Shown here in pieces: positions 47,896 through 60,119 of a stretch of DNA of 64,000 nt (position 1 is the stretch's first letter; every line of letters starts with the position of its first letter). The stretch spans positions 6,572,001-6,636,000 of the forward strand of contig CP075493.1 in NCBI GenBank assembly GCA_021613535.1, written 5' to 3'. The notes beneath the pieces are model-generated. The model was not told the origin of the DNA. It saw only the letters and a list, made by a program, of their open reading frames with translations, and did no database searches. The DNA is from Adineta vaga. Its lineage: Eukaryota > Rotifera. The translations under genes and the position numbers were made by a program.

Positions 47896-50800
47896 TTAAC
47901 GAGGAGTAACAGAAGGTGGAGGTGGCGTTGATTGAAGTCCCATCGGATTTGTATTCATACCCGTTGATGGATCATTTGTCACAGACGATAGTGATGACGC
48001 AAGTGGAGTTCGAATACGTTGTTGAATCGGTAGAGTTCCATAAGCAGCATTTGGTGGTCGAATACCACGTGCTGTTGCCATATTATAATCCGGTGTTGGT
48101 GTCATTGAACGTTGAGGAGGAGGATAGTAAGAAGCGTTTGTTGGTGGCATATTTGAATAAAAAGGAGTTTGTGGACGTGAACGAGATTGAATAAGAGAAT
48201 GAAACATTTGTTGTTGTTGTTGTTGTGGCTGTTGAAGTTGCTGTTGAAGTTGCTGTTGTTGTTGTTGTTGTTGAAGTTGCTGCTGCTGTTGTTGTTGTTG
48301 TTGTTGTTGTTGAAGTTGCTGCTGCTGCTGCTGTTGTTGTTGTTGTTGTTTTAATGGATCATCTAAGAGATCATCAGGTTTTATCTCGATTGAATCGAGA
48401 AGAATTGGTTTACAACTAGCACCGTTTGACGATGTTGGTGTAGATGGCATTGAGTATGTAGGTGTTGGACCTTGTGAAAGAGATCGATGTGTTGGTTGTG
48501 GTGGTACTTGAGATTGCTGTTGATACGGCATCGTTGAAGGATGACTATAATACGAGTTAAGTGGATAGCGAGTTGGTACTTGCTGTTGCTGTGGTGTTTG
48601 TTGAGGTAGCATAGGTTTACCAGCACGTGCTGCTGCTAATGCATTAGGATCCATTTGTTGAGAATGAGGATAACCTGGCGGAGCTGAAAATGCATTCATT
48701 CTTTTGTTTTGCAAAATCACATATTATTTTAATTAAATTATTTACCTATATTTGATGGATACGGATAAGAACTTGATGGCACTTGTGGAGTTTGTTGTCG
48801 CATCATATACGGATCTGCACCATATGGCATTCTTTGTTGAGTATAAGCCATTGGTTTACCACCGCTGGCCATATGTGATCCATATCGATGTTGTTGTTGC
48901 TGCTGAGACATCCATGGTTGTGATGATTGTTGAGGATGAGACATCATCATTGGATATCCGCCACCTGCTGGATTACCTTTACCACCATTATAATAAACTG
49001 CATGTTGTGAAGATGATTGTTGAGAAGGTAGACTTGCGCGTACTAATCCACTCATAGATGTAGGTTTACCACCTTTGCCACCTGATGGCATCATTTTACC
49101 AGATGAACTTGGTGAAGCAGATTCCATTGGATGATGATACTGTGCTGGTGTAGATTCAGTAGTTTGTGAACTAAGTGGAGATGGTCCTAAATAATAGAAG
49201 AATTAACATGATATTTTTTCTATCAATTATAGTTGATAATAATCAATCAATGTAAATACTGTTTACAACATTATAGATGTTATTCTTCGAAATCAGATTA
49301 CTCTAAGATATTCTGATTATCAGTAAGTTGATAACAATCTCTGTTCAAATCATAACCTACCTGGTGCCATTTTTGCTCGATGCATTGCTTTGATACGTCG
49401 TCGATCTGCTTGCATAGTTGCTGCACGTTGCCGTTGAAGTTTATTTTTAAAGCTTGCACAATAAGGTAACTAAATCAAAAGAAGTATTGCACATGATATC
49501 GAACAAAAAAGAAAAACAATGAAACATACGGGACAATTTTGATCATTACATGTTTTTGCATGATACCAAATCGGTGATATAAGTTTATTACACAATGGAC
49601 ATTGATTTCTTGAAGGTTTAGTGCATTCTTTCGCATGTTGAAGTAATCTTTGGCATGGTGCACAATTTTTAAATATACAATTTGCATTTCGACATTGTGC
49701 TGCATGACGTATGACATCTAATTGTCGTTGCATCATGACTTGTCGTTGTTGTTGGCTAGTTAATGGTGTATCCGAATTGGCTGGTGTTTCACTTGTATCA
49801 TCTGAACGTTCCATACGATGTTCATGTTTAACTGTTGTATAACATTTACTGCAAAGATCATAATCATCACAGACAGTACAATGATATCGAATATCACATA
49901 ATTGTCGACATGAATTACAAGTATATGAGACTTTATCTGCTGTTGATGAATGTAATTCAATTAATGAAGCCATGGTAGAATATTTGGCACGACGTAACGA
50001 CGAAAATTCACAATGTTTATCACGAGCAAAACTTAGAAAAGCATCACGAGATTCCATTAAGTCACATTGTATTAATGGATCTGTATCGGTTAATGTTGCT
50101 GGATTCGACATTGGATTACGTAGACGAACAACAAAGAATGACTAAATAGATGAATTTGATGTATTTCAAATCATGCTAAAAAGAAAGTTTTCTCCTACTT
50201 CTTTATGTTTTTCCATCATTGCATAGATTTTTGTAATTAGATCTGAACCATTGGACATATTTTTTCGTGCTACTCGACGTTGACCAGTTGTTTTCTTGAA
50301 ATTTTTCTTCTTATGTGTTGTTCCACCACCTGATTTACGCTTATCAGATATCTATAGATTGAAATAGATAAATCAAAATGATAATTTTCTCTCATTAATT
50401 CGTAATTTTACTTCAGTTGGTTCTTCAGGTTCAATAGGATCATCGAAACAACCATCATCCGATGCTTTGACAGCTTCAAGTTCTTCAAATTTTCTTCTAT
50501 CTTCTTCTTCAGTATCAAGTTCTTTCAATAAATCTTCAATTGTACTTGACCAAAAATCACCTTCAAAATATGGAAGATCCGATGCTTTTGTTATGCCACT
50601 ATCAGTACAATCCTTCATTACATCCTAAACATAACATAACGAAAATGTCAGTCGAAAAAGAAAACAATGAGTCGAATAAGAAACAAACTTTATAATCGAC
50701 GACAACTCGTTGATTAACAGCAATATCTAACATTGTTTTATACCATTCTTGCAGGCGTTTTGGTTTAGGTACACGTTGTTCAAATGGATGACAATGAAAT

Positions 50801-53800
50801 ATATAATCATCACCTTCACTTGGTGGACATGCCCAAATATGTGCATAGGCAAATCCGAGTTGTTTAGCATATTCCAGATAACCAATGAGAATTTCAAAAT
50901 AAAGTGCTGTTCGCTTTTCTTTCGGTCGAAAATAATGTACAGAATCAAGATAGGAGATATAGACACGTCTAAATAAAACGAGAATAAATTTAAGAGAAAT
51001 TTAAAATACGACACTTTTGTAAACACTATTCTCAGTGTAAACTACAGAAACTATGCGAAAGAAAAATAAACTATAGATCTTACCTAGTATTCGGTGCTGG
51101 ACATCGACTATCATATTCTTGAACGTGCATTCCAAAGAGAACAACATCAGCACCATCGATTTCTTGAAAGGCAAATATTGCCTTTGTTCTATATGGATAA
51201 CCATCTGGTACTTGAGAACCGAAATGTTTCTTCAATCTTGGTTTTACTTCACATATACGATCACTTGCAGCTAAAATTCGTATAGTAACACGACCTGTAT
51301 CAGGCTCACAATCTTTTCGAAGGAATTCATTCACACGTTTTTCTAATGCATTTGCTAAATCAGTCATTGTTAATTTATGTGCCATATAACGATTTTCTTT
51401 TCGTTTAATATTGTATTGATTAACACATGTTTGACAAACATAACCTTCAGGCCAAATATGTTCATGATAAAGAACACAGATATTATGGAAACGTCGTGAA
51501 CAAACGATACAATCGGTCATTGCTTCTTGTTCTTGATGATCATTTTTAGCTTGCTGAAATTCTGCTTTGGGTAATTCAACTAATGTTTGTGCAGTATCAT
51601 CACCAACTAATATATATTCTGATTTAACAGAATCAAAACATTTCTTACAAAATGTATATTTATCACCGGATAAATTATTTCTTGATGAATCCGGATTATT
51701 ATAAACGAAATAATCACCATCACGTGGAATAGTACAACACATTCCATTGACACCATAACAAAACATTGCTGATGGTAAAAAAACATATTGACGTCCACAA
51801 CAATAACCATAATCTTTCATAATAGGATCAACTAATTCCATAAACATTTCAGAAATCTAATAAAAAGAAGATGTGAATTTCATTTCTTATGTTCAAATTC
51901 ATTTACCTTTAGACCAGCTTTATAAACTTTTTGAGTTTTCTTATTAAATGTCCATGTATTACTAAATACAAGCCAAACATCTTCACAAAATTCAAATGGT
52001 GTTGTATATTTATTTTCATCTAATTTTGTAAAGATTGTCGAAAAATCCATAGGACATTTGATTATATCAAAATATCCCGGTGCAATAGCTTCAGTTACTG
52101 GTTGCCGAAACCAAACACCTTCTTCTTGATCATATAAATGACGAAGTATGGGTGACATTTTCTCTCGAATATCTTCCGAAGAAAATTCAGCTGGATGTTT
52201 TTGTAATAATTTACTTGCAGCATCGATTAGTGGTGTACGATTCGATTTAGTTGTTTCAATATCAGTTTTTTCTGTTTTTATCAATTCAACAGTAGTTGTA
52301 GTGATATTATTACCATTGACCGATGTTTCATTTGTTGTAATTGTTTCTTCTTTTTTAATGATTGTAGTTGTTGTAGTTGCCTAGAAATAAATGAAATTTA
52401 TATTTTTGTAATATTCTCTCGTTCATTTCAATCATAAGTAAATGTTGCTGCAAATTCAATAAAGGTCAACAAGTGCGAAGTCTTCAAGGTTGAAATTCGC
52501 TTAACGTCGTTTTCTTTGCAAAAATTCGTTGACAACTAGTTTGTTCTAAGAAATTGTTATCCCTATAGGTATTGTCTTCGAATGACTCACTTGAATTTTT
52601 GTATCATGATTGGGTGATATCTGTTCTGTTTTAATTGGTTTTATATCAGCATGTGTTCCATTTGTATCTGCATGTGAAATCATATTTGAATTATTGTTAT
52701 TAATAGTCATTCGATTGAGACTATCAGTTGAAATGCGATGATTATCAAAAGATATTGTTTGGGTTGGATTGGGAGTATGATTTTCTGACTTAATTTGTGT
52801 TGTAGTAGTTGTTGTTGTTGAAGATGATAGAAATGAGGATGGGAAATCTGATTGTGGTGCAATACGATTCGGTGGACCTTGTTCACCAGCTGATTTATCA
52901 ATTGACGTTAACGTCGTAGTCAAAATTTGTTGTTTCTTTGACATTTGTTTTTCTTCGTAATCTTTTTGTATTTTATAAATACGTTCAGCTAAGCGATGAA
53001 AATAATCTTCATGACTTATAGCTGTATTGAATGTTTCTGCCTCAGTTTGTTGAGCATAAGATGTTACTGCTGACAAACGATCAGGTGGCAAAGAACGGCC
53101 ATCTTGTTGAACGGTATTTAATAGTGCTGCAACAATCTTTTTGACTAAATGATTTCGTTGATCAGTATGTAGTTGCTGTTGCCATTCTTTAGCTAAAATA
53201 AAGATTCAATGAAATGTTTTGCAAGTCATAGACAGAAAGAAATGAACTTACGGATAGAATTTTGTGGACGAAGTGCAGATGGCTTTTTTAATGTACCACA
53301 TATGGAACAATTCGGCGTAGTACAATTTTTCCAATGGAGTATTATATGACGTGATTGAACACAGTGATTAACTAAAGAAATGAACAATGTATAAAATTTG
53401 ATAGAAGTGACAGTTTTTGAACGCTTTAACATTTATGAAAATAAATCTTCGTAATGAAGAGAATATGATCTAGTTTATCATTATTTGTGCTTAGTAGTCA
53501 CAGTTCAAGTGTCATATCCATTACTGCTGATATCTACGGGGAAAACATCGTTGCTGACCTTGTCTTATACGACACTATTCATTGTTATTCTTAGATAAAA
53601 TTCATGGTGAATCCATATCTTTCTAGATTGATATACAATATGATTATTGCAGATTTTTTTGTATGAGATTCAAAGAAAATCATGTCCATAACATAATCGC
53701 TTATTATAATTCACCTGTAGAATGTTCAACTAGAATCTATTCATTGATTGTAACTACTATTAGTTTCTTTCGCGGTTTTTATGGGAAATTCAAAATCTTG

Positions 53801-54289
53801 ATGAACTTACAAGAACAATTTTTAAAATCGGCACATTTAGTCATATGTTGAAGTACTGTCCTCATTGTTGCACAATGTGGTAATGTACAAAGATTTAATG
53901 ATGTCGTTGTTGATGCTGTTCCATGATTATCTCCATTGCAAACTTGTGCTTGTCGTTCACGTTGAAGACATTTATGTGCATGTAATAAAAGTGCAAGTTG
54001 TTGAATAATATTTCTTCGTGGATCATTTTGTTGTATAGATGTGAGATTCGATGTATCAATATCTGAACTAACAGATCCTGGTGTTGGTGGAATAAATGTC
54101 CGATGTGATAAATAATTATTTCCAGGAGGTGCGGGAGTTGATGGATACATCGAAGGAAGGATCGATCCCGAATCAATGCCATCGGACTATACACATGAAC
54201 AAAAAAATGAATGTTCATTTTTATTTGTTTAAACAAAAAAAAATACATACCCGATTTGACAATGGAGTATTGATATTATTGGTATTCAT
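47896..54289 (-). CDS. CREBBP: CREB-binding protein / p300 histone acetyltransferase
   Basis: Nuclear coactivator that acetylates histones. The ATG at 54289 starts a 39-base exon to 54251, joined in phase to 54186-53811. Domains in order: TAZ1 (54050-53230; [19 protein letters not shown]); KIX (about 53195-52960); bromodomain (52290-51890; [28 protein letters not shown]); the PHD/RING region and start of the HAT (51847-51080); HAT core (51080-50373; [40 protein letters not shown]); ZZ finger (about 49950-49790; [14 protein letters not shown]); TAZ2 (about 49740-49380). The C-terminus (49127-47896) is Gln/Pro-rich with a long polyglutamine run. Catalytic-core residues known from p300 are preserved. 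The gene ends convergent with the PBZ gene and starts head to head with the CDK7-like gene, 413 bases away. Confidence 0.95.
48205..48350 (-). repeat. CAA/CAG repeat encoding polyglutamine in CBP/p300
   Basis: A tract of about 48 codons, nearly all glutamine (CAA and CAG mixed, with a few CTT leucines and one proline), in the last coding exon. On the plus strand it appears as TTG/CTG repeats. Q-rich C-termini are usual in p300-family proteins; the length is likely polymorphic. Confidence 0.9.
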
Positions 54290-54702
54290 ATCTGCATTGT
54301 TGGTGTAAATGTAACTAAATTCAGAAAATTTTAATTGAAATTCTTGTGAAGGAAGAAACAACAAAAAAAACAATTTGACCGATGGTCGTTCACTATCTAC
54401 CTATCAATCAATCAACTCTTTCCTTTCGCTCTATTTGACTGACTTAGTTGCTTGTGATCTAATTGGTGAATAGAGAAAGAGAGAGAGAGAGAAAAAAAAC
54501 ATCTAGGCTGACAGAAAGAGGTCGCTGTAAAATTGAATAAATACATTTTCTTTTTCTTATTTGTTAACATGGTTCGAATCGACATTTTTTTTCTTCTCTT
54601 TCTTCTATCATTGAAATAAATAAATAAATAAACAACAGTACCAAAGAGAGAAATCAAATCTGTAGAAGTCTTTGTTTATTTTTTTTCGATTCATTCAATT
54701 CA
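54290..54702. promoter_or_regulatory. Head-to-head region between CBP/p300 and the CDK7-like gene
   Basis: 413 bases separate the two start codons, so the promoters of both are here. It holds a GA repeat at about 54476-54492. No specific factor site can be assigned. Confidence 0.4.
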
Positions 54703-56088
54703 ATGGCGTCTGCAAAACCCGAAGATTATGTGATCGATGAAGTGATTGTCGAGGATTCAGTATGGTTCACTAGAGATTTAGTGACATTTCATCAGAAAAA
54801 TCATTCCTATTCTTTTAGCTTGTCGGAATCTATAAAGCTCGATATCTTCCAACAAGCGCAGAAGTTGCTATTAAAAAAGTAGATATTTTCGCAGCAATGT
54901 GGAATAAAAGAATAGATGAATTATGTTTCTATAGATCAAAGTTGGCCGCCATGGTGAATATACCGATTGGGCTGAACCGGCTGCAGAGAATGAAATGCAA
55001 ATGTTACGAAAATTAGATCATCCCAATATTATTAAAGTATAATTCGTTGTCGAGAATTCTGATTATGAATGTCTATGTTCTTCTTTTTCTTAGCTACTTG
55101 ATTCATTTTATACACCTGATTCTAAAGTTGCTGTATTAGTTTTTGAATTGATGTTTGCTGATCTAGGTGTAAGTTCAGATCTTTAAACAAAATCTTTCTT
55201 TCTAATTCTTTTCAATTATTTTAGCGTTTAATTCATTGTACAGACAATCGTTATTCTCATAGTCATATCAAATCCATGGTTCATATGATGCTTTCTGGTC
55301 TTGAATATATTCATTCATCTGGTATCATGCATCAAGTATGATCTTTTCTTTACATTCGATTCTTGAAAATATTGATTTTCTAATTGCATAGGATATCAAA
55401 CCAGGCAATATTATGATCGATACGAATGGTGTTATCAAAATTGCTGATTTTGGTATTTCAATCTATGTTGATGATGCAATTCGAAAACTTCATCGTCTAC
55501 CACCAGCTTGGTATCGATCGCCAGAATTTCTTCTCGGTGATCGTCAATATGGAACATCGACGGATATGTGGTCATTAGGTATTGTAATTGGTGAATTAAT
55601 CAATCGTCATATTGTCTTTCCAAGTAAAAGTGAAATCGAACAAATTCTTATGATCTATCGTTTACTTGGTGCACCCAATGATCAAACATGGCCAGAAGCA
55701 AAAAATTTCAAACATTTTCTTCAATTCAATGATGATAGTATGGTGAATAATGGCGAAACATTTGAAAAGAAATTTTCCAAAGCAAATGAACAAGAATTAA
55801 TATTATTAAAGAGTTTATTAGTTATGAATCCGAAATATCGAGCTACAGCTAAACAAGTATGAAATGAAAATAGTCTTTGTAAAAAAGGAATATATAATGT
55901 TTGTCTTTTTTTGCTAGGCTTTGGAATCTTCCTATTTTACAACTAATCCTCCGCCATCGAAACCTGAAGACATTCCACGTTCAGCAGCTCCACGTCATCG
56001 TCATAGTCGAGATCCATTTCATATGAATGATTTAAATGCGAATGATGAAAATCTTCCTAGTGATTACAGTCATTTGAATAGTAAATAG
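54703..56088 (+). CDS. Degenerate CDK7-like protein kinase
   Basis: The ATG at 54703 begins exon 54703-54759, followed by further short exons to the stop at 56088. The closest family by wording is CDK7 (VAIKKIKVGRHGEYTDW, HPNIIKLLDSF, GLEYIHSSGIMH and a C-terminal YFTTNPPPSKPEDIPR). ATP-site Lys is present (AIKK), as are the alpha-C Glu region and ADFG. Several key parts are unusual. The glycine-rich loop is absent (DSLVGIYKAR). The catalytic HRD is HQD (HQDIKPGN) across the intron after 55335. The activation segment reads LHRLPPAWYRSPE where CDK7 has a phosphothreonine and VVTRWYRAPE. CDK7 is the CAK and TFIIH kinase; this copy may be a diverged paralogue with weak or altered activity. CDK20/CCRK is the main alternative. 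The frame is open throughout. Confidence 0.8.
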
Positions 56089-56371
56089 AATGAATTTGAT
56101 AATTTTAATCATCACTTTTGATTTTCATTTCTTTAGATGACACAAAACGACAACTTTTCTCTCCATAAATTTTATTCGTCAGATAGTGATACATTTTTTT
56201 ATATAGATTTTTTTTTCTCTAATCATGTCAGATTGGTACAAATAAAAATACTTGCGTGTGTGTGTGTGCGATATTAAAAAATAGATATTTGAATGATTCA
56301 TTCATAACTTTTACTATTCTTGCATCATCTACTTTTTGTAGAAATCATTTTGTTTTCTCTCACGGAACGAT

Positions 56372-57951
56372 ATGGCATTTGTATTGAATCGAACATTGGG
56401 TCCGATTGTATCTGTAAGTGTATAGAATATTGTCTTTGATCATTGTACTATCTCTTCTAATTAGCGTCGTCTTTTACAACGAGCGATAACTACCGCAACG
56501 AGTGAACAACAATATCGTTTTCGTTCTCGTTTGCCATTTAATACAGTTGTTTTATTTGTACCACAACAAGAAGCATGGGTTGTAGAACGTATGGGTAAAT
56601 TTTATAAAACATTATCGCCTGTGAGTTAAGCTGAAAATATATATTTCAAGAATAATATAATCTGATATTTTCAAGGGTTTGAATATACTTCTACCGATTA
56701 TCGATAATATCCGTTATGTGCAAAGTTTGAAAGAAATTGCAATTGAAATTCCAAGTCAAACAGCTATATCAAAAGGTATTGAGATAGTTTGGTTTTTTTT
56801 TCTATATTATCTGTTCGTTCTATTTCTTTCTAGACAATGTTACACTGAGTATTGATGGTGTTCTATACCTTAAAGTTTTTGATCCTTATCTGGTAAATAG
56901 TAATTAATAAGTGAAATAGTATATACTTTTGTTATTAGGCTAGTTATGGTGTTGAAGATGCTGAATTTGCTGTCACACAACTTGCACAAACAACAATGCG
57001 TTCTGAAATTGGTAAAATCGCGCTGGATACAGTATTTCAGAGAGAGAATCACTCAATGCTGGTATTGTTGGTATGCCATTTTGTTTCTTTTCTTCTCCTA
57101 TTTATTATTGATGATATGATTTTGATTCTTGTCAGAGGCAATTAATAAAGCTTCCAAAGCTTGGGGCATCAATTGCCTTCGGTTAGTTTTTTTTTGTCTT
57201 TATAATTCAATAATATTCTATGTTGAATTAAATAGATATGAAATTCGTGATATTCGTCTTCCTCCGAGAGTTCAAGAAGCTATGCAAATGCAAGTTGAAG
57301 CTGAAGTAAATTGTTACGAGTAGTGAAAGACTAGATTCAATAAATCAATCTTTACTTTTAGCGACGTAAACGAGCCACTATTCTTGAGAGTGAAGGTGTT
57401 CGTGAAGCTCAAATCAATAAAGCAGAAGGTACAAAACAAGCTTCTATCTTAGCTAGTGAAGGTTTTAAACTTGAACAAATCAATAATGCAACCGGTGAAG
57501 CTGAAGCAATACGTGCAAAAGCCAATGCACGTGCCGAAGCACTTAAAATTATTTCTGATCAACTTCAAGCTGAAGTAAAATTTTAGTCCTTTTGTTCACT
57601 AAAAAAATTCATTTTATATTCCACCTTTAGGAAGGTCGCAATGCTGCTTCCTTACAAATTGCTGAACAATATGTTCATGCTTTTGGTAATCTTGCTCGAA
57701 CGAATAATACTATACTTTTACCAAGCAATACCGGTGACATGGCTTCAATGGTTGCATCTGCATTATCTATTTATAGTAATCTTCAAACAAAAGATCGACA
57801 AGGTTTTCTTTCTCAATCAACATCATCTTCTTCTTCATCATCAGCTCCTACAAACCAATCAATTTCTCCACCTATCGATGCCAAAGTAACCGATGACACA
57901 TCAACAGTACGGCGTGCTAAAAAAGCAATCAATGAAAAGGATACCCCATAG
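56372..57951 (+). CDS. STOML2: Stomatin-like protein 2 (mitochondrial SPFH protein), one-base frameshift
   Basis: Inner-mitochondrial-membrane scaffold that binds prohibitins and cardiolipin. Exons 56372-56413, 56465-56620, 56676-56775, 56834-56892, 56939-57070, from 57136 onward, to the stop at 57949-57951. The N-terminus RRLLQRAITT looks like a mitochondrial targeting peptide. SPFH landmarks are NTVVLFVPQQEAWVVERMGKF, DNVTLSIDGVLYLKVFDPY, YGVEDAEFAVTQLAQTTMRSE, RYEIRDIRLPPRVQEAM and AERRKRATILESEG, with a coiled-coil C-terminus. In exon 56939-57070 the reading changes after LDTVF: one base is missing in the GAGAGAG stretch near 57038-57047. The exon is 132 bases where the next exon's phase needs 133. 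As written the frame fails there. Since the gene is otherwise perfect, sequence error or a recent mutation are both possible. Confidence 0.88.
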
Positions 57952-58085
57952 GAATTTTTTGTTATAGAGTGTTTTTTTTAAAGAAACAAATAAAACAAGA
58001 ATCGAATGTGTTTAGTAAAAATGAAATATTTCTTTTTTTCTTCTACACGTTATTTGACTTTCCAAAACTTATCTTCTAGAAAGAT

Positions 58086-58819
58086 ATGTTTGTTGTGGCA
58101 ACATTGGATGATACAGTTTCGATTGCACCACATCTATTCAATGAACAATTGAGTACTATTGTTGCTGAAGAACTCGATCGAAAATTAGCCAATACAATAT
58201 TTCAAGAATTAGGATTATGTATATGCTTGTATGATATTATATCAATGGGTGATTGTATTCTATTACCGTCCGATGCAAATTTTCATATTAAAGTTAAATT
58301 TCGTTATGTCGTCTTCCGTCCAAATATTGATGAGATACTTGTTGGTAAGAATATTCTTGAATTTATACAAATGACTTTACTACTTGTTGTATATTTCACA
58401 CTTGTTAAAGGTAAAATTCGATCATCGAGTAAAGATGGTATTACAGTAACATTAGGCTTTTTTGATGATATTCTCATTCCATCGACTAAACTTCAACATC
58501 CATCACGATTTATTGAAGCCGAACAAACATGGGCATGGCAATACGAAACTGATAATGAAACACATGATCTTGTTATGGATATCGGAGAAGAAATTCGGTA
58601 AAGAAAATTCATTTCTTTTCATTTAATTATTTCTTCTCTTCTAGTTTTCGAGTTGTACAAGAAATCTTTGAAGATACAGCACCAAAAGAAATGCCGAATA
58701 ATAATACATCCGTAACACAAACTGGTAATGATGATGATAAGAAAGTACCTTATACAATCATTGGTTCAATATCTGAACCTGGTTTAGGATTAAAATCATG
58801 GTGGATCGAAACATCTTGA
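58086..58819 (+). CDS. POLR3H: RNA polymerase III subunit RPC8 (RPB7 family)
   Basis: Pol III stalk subunit that, with RPC9, helps initiation at tRNA and 5S genes. Exons 58086-58344, 58411-58597 and 58645-58819 give about 206 residues, the normal length. The N-terminal RPB7-like part starts MFVVATLDDTVSIAP and includes LGLCICLYDI and KVKFRYVVFRPNIDE. After the first intron the OB-fold part has LGFFDDILIP, WAWQYETD, MDIGEEIRFRVV and the C-terminal GLGLKSWW. The first intron (66 bases, 58345-58410) is a multiple of three and lacks a stop, so it reads through as an open frame. It is treated as an intron because family proteins continue straight from GKI to RSSSKDG. Start lies only 134 bases after STOML2. 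Confidence 0.92.
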
Positions 58820-59239
58820 TCAAAAGAATAGCGATGTAATAATGATGTTTTGTTTTGTGTTTAATTATCATCGCACGGCGAACATCAATTTTGTTATTAA
58901 ATAAATATTTGTTCTCTTTCACTCACTCTCTCTCTCTCTGAATCTCATAACTTTGCTTCAACAAAGCTTGTATTCTTTGTTTAATGAGAAAATGTCAACG
59001 ATTACTCGTCCATAAGTTTATTGGTATTTTTCGTTGATGCAACGACAGATCGATCGTACAACGAGAAAGTTTCGTATTTTGTGCGTGTATGATCTCTTTT
59101 ATTTCTTGTTTATTCAAACCTGTTAACAACATCCCTTCTGTAATCTCATATTGAACGAAAAGGTGACAATAATAACATCGTAAAACATTAATGTCGTTTT
59201 ATTTCAGTTTATAATCATTTGATGTTTCGATGAGACGCA
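58820..59239. other. Spacer, no gene seen
   Basis: 420 bases with an AATAAA at about 58900, probably the POLR3H poly(A) signal, and a CT microsatellite at about 58920-58939. Confidence 0.5.
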
Positions 59240-60119
59240 ATGAAATACGGTTATTTCATGTATTGTTCTTACTTTTTCATAATTATAATGCTATCAACTA
59301 TCAATGCATGTGATGTCATGGGTTCACGTGCATGTGGTCAAAAACCAGAAAAAGAAGATCGTGAAACAGATCCAATTAAATATTGTATCGCATCACGAGT
59401 TTATTTTGAATGTGTTCATAAAAAATATCGTGGTTGTGAAAATAAAGAAAAATATGAAACAGCTATGGAATCAATTATGAAAGGTAAACATTAAAGAAAA
59501 TATATATTACAGTAGAATTAATAATACTTTCTGTGTTTTAGGCATTCGAAAACGTGTCGATGAATTGTTAGGTTTTTGTAGTAGTAAAATTGAAGATTAT
59601 AAATTTAATATTGTTTGGGATACTCCAAAACAACCTGAACCTTCGGATTCTGTTCGTAGTGGTGGTGGTGGTTCTCGTGGACTAAATTCACCAACAAGAA
59701 TTGATATTCTTGGTTCATCACCTGTTCAAACGCCAGGTTTCAATGATATTTGTCAAGTAAAAGTAATCAATGATTTATGTCAACCATTAATGATCAATGT
59801 TAAATTCAATCCATCATGGAATACAGTGAATAAACGTGGATGGTGTCAACAAGCAACAACATATTTTCGTTGTTTGAAATCTCGTTTGGATAAATGTCCA
59901 CAAGCAGAAGTTCAAAATCAATTTCAACAACTTGAACATTATCTTCAATCACAAATCAATATTAATTGTCCAGGTGGTGTAGATGGTTGTACACGTCATT
60001 CGGCTGATGCACGTTGTAAAATAGGTTCACCTCAAACGAATTCTGGTTCATCAAAATTTGTTCTTTGGCAGTTTTTTCTTCAATCGGTATTACAGATTCT
60101 ACTACTCTTGATATTTTAA
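59240..60119 (+). CDS. Secreted Cys-rich, probably GPI-anchored protein with duplicated module
   Basis: Coding join 59240-59483 and 59542-60119 (58-base intron) gives 273 residues. It has an N-terminal signal peptide (hydrophobic to about residue 23, then CDVMGSRACG). A C-terminal hydrophobic tail (FVLWQFFLQSVLQILLLLIF) follows an Asn/Ser/Gly-rich segment, the form of a GPI-anchor signal. Two related modules are visible: YCIASRVYFECVHKKYRGC (from about residue 48) and WCQQATTYFRCLKSRLDKC (from about residue 190), each with C-x6-YF-x-C-x6-C and a following helix. They are joined by a Gly/Ser-rich linker (SGGGGSRG). I recognise no named family. Role could be an extracellular receptor or matrix protein; this is inference. 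Confidence 0.75.

Noticed and set aside
47916-48194. Plus-strand 92-codon open frame opposite the CBP/p300 tail
   Set aside because: It is the shadow of the well-supported minus-strand coding exon and carries no domain.
48225-48419. Val/Ala-rich plus-strand frame
   Set aside because: It is the reverse reading of the polyglutamine CAA/CAG tract.
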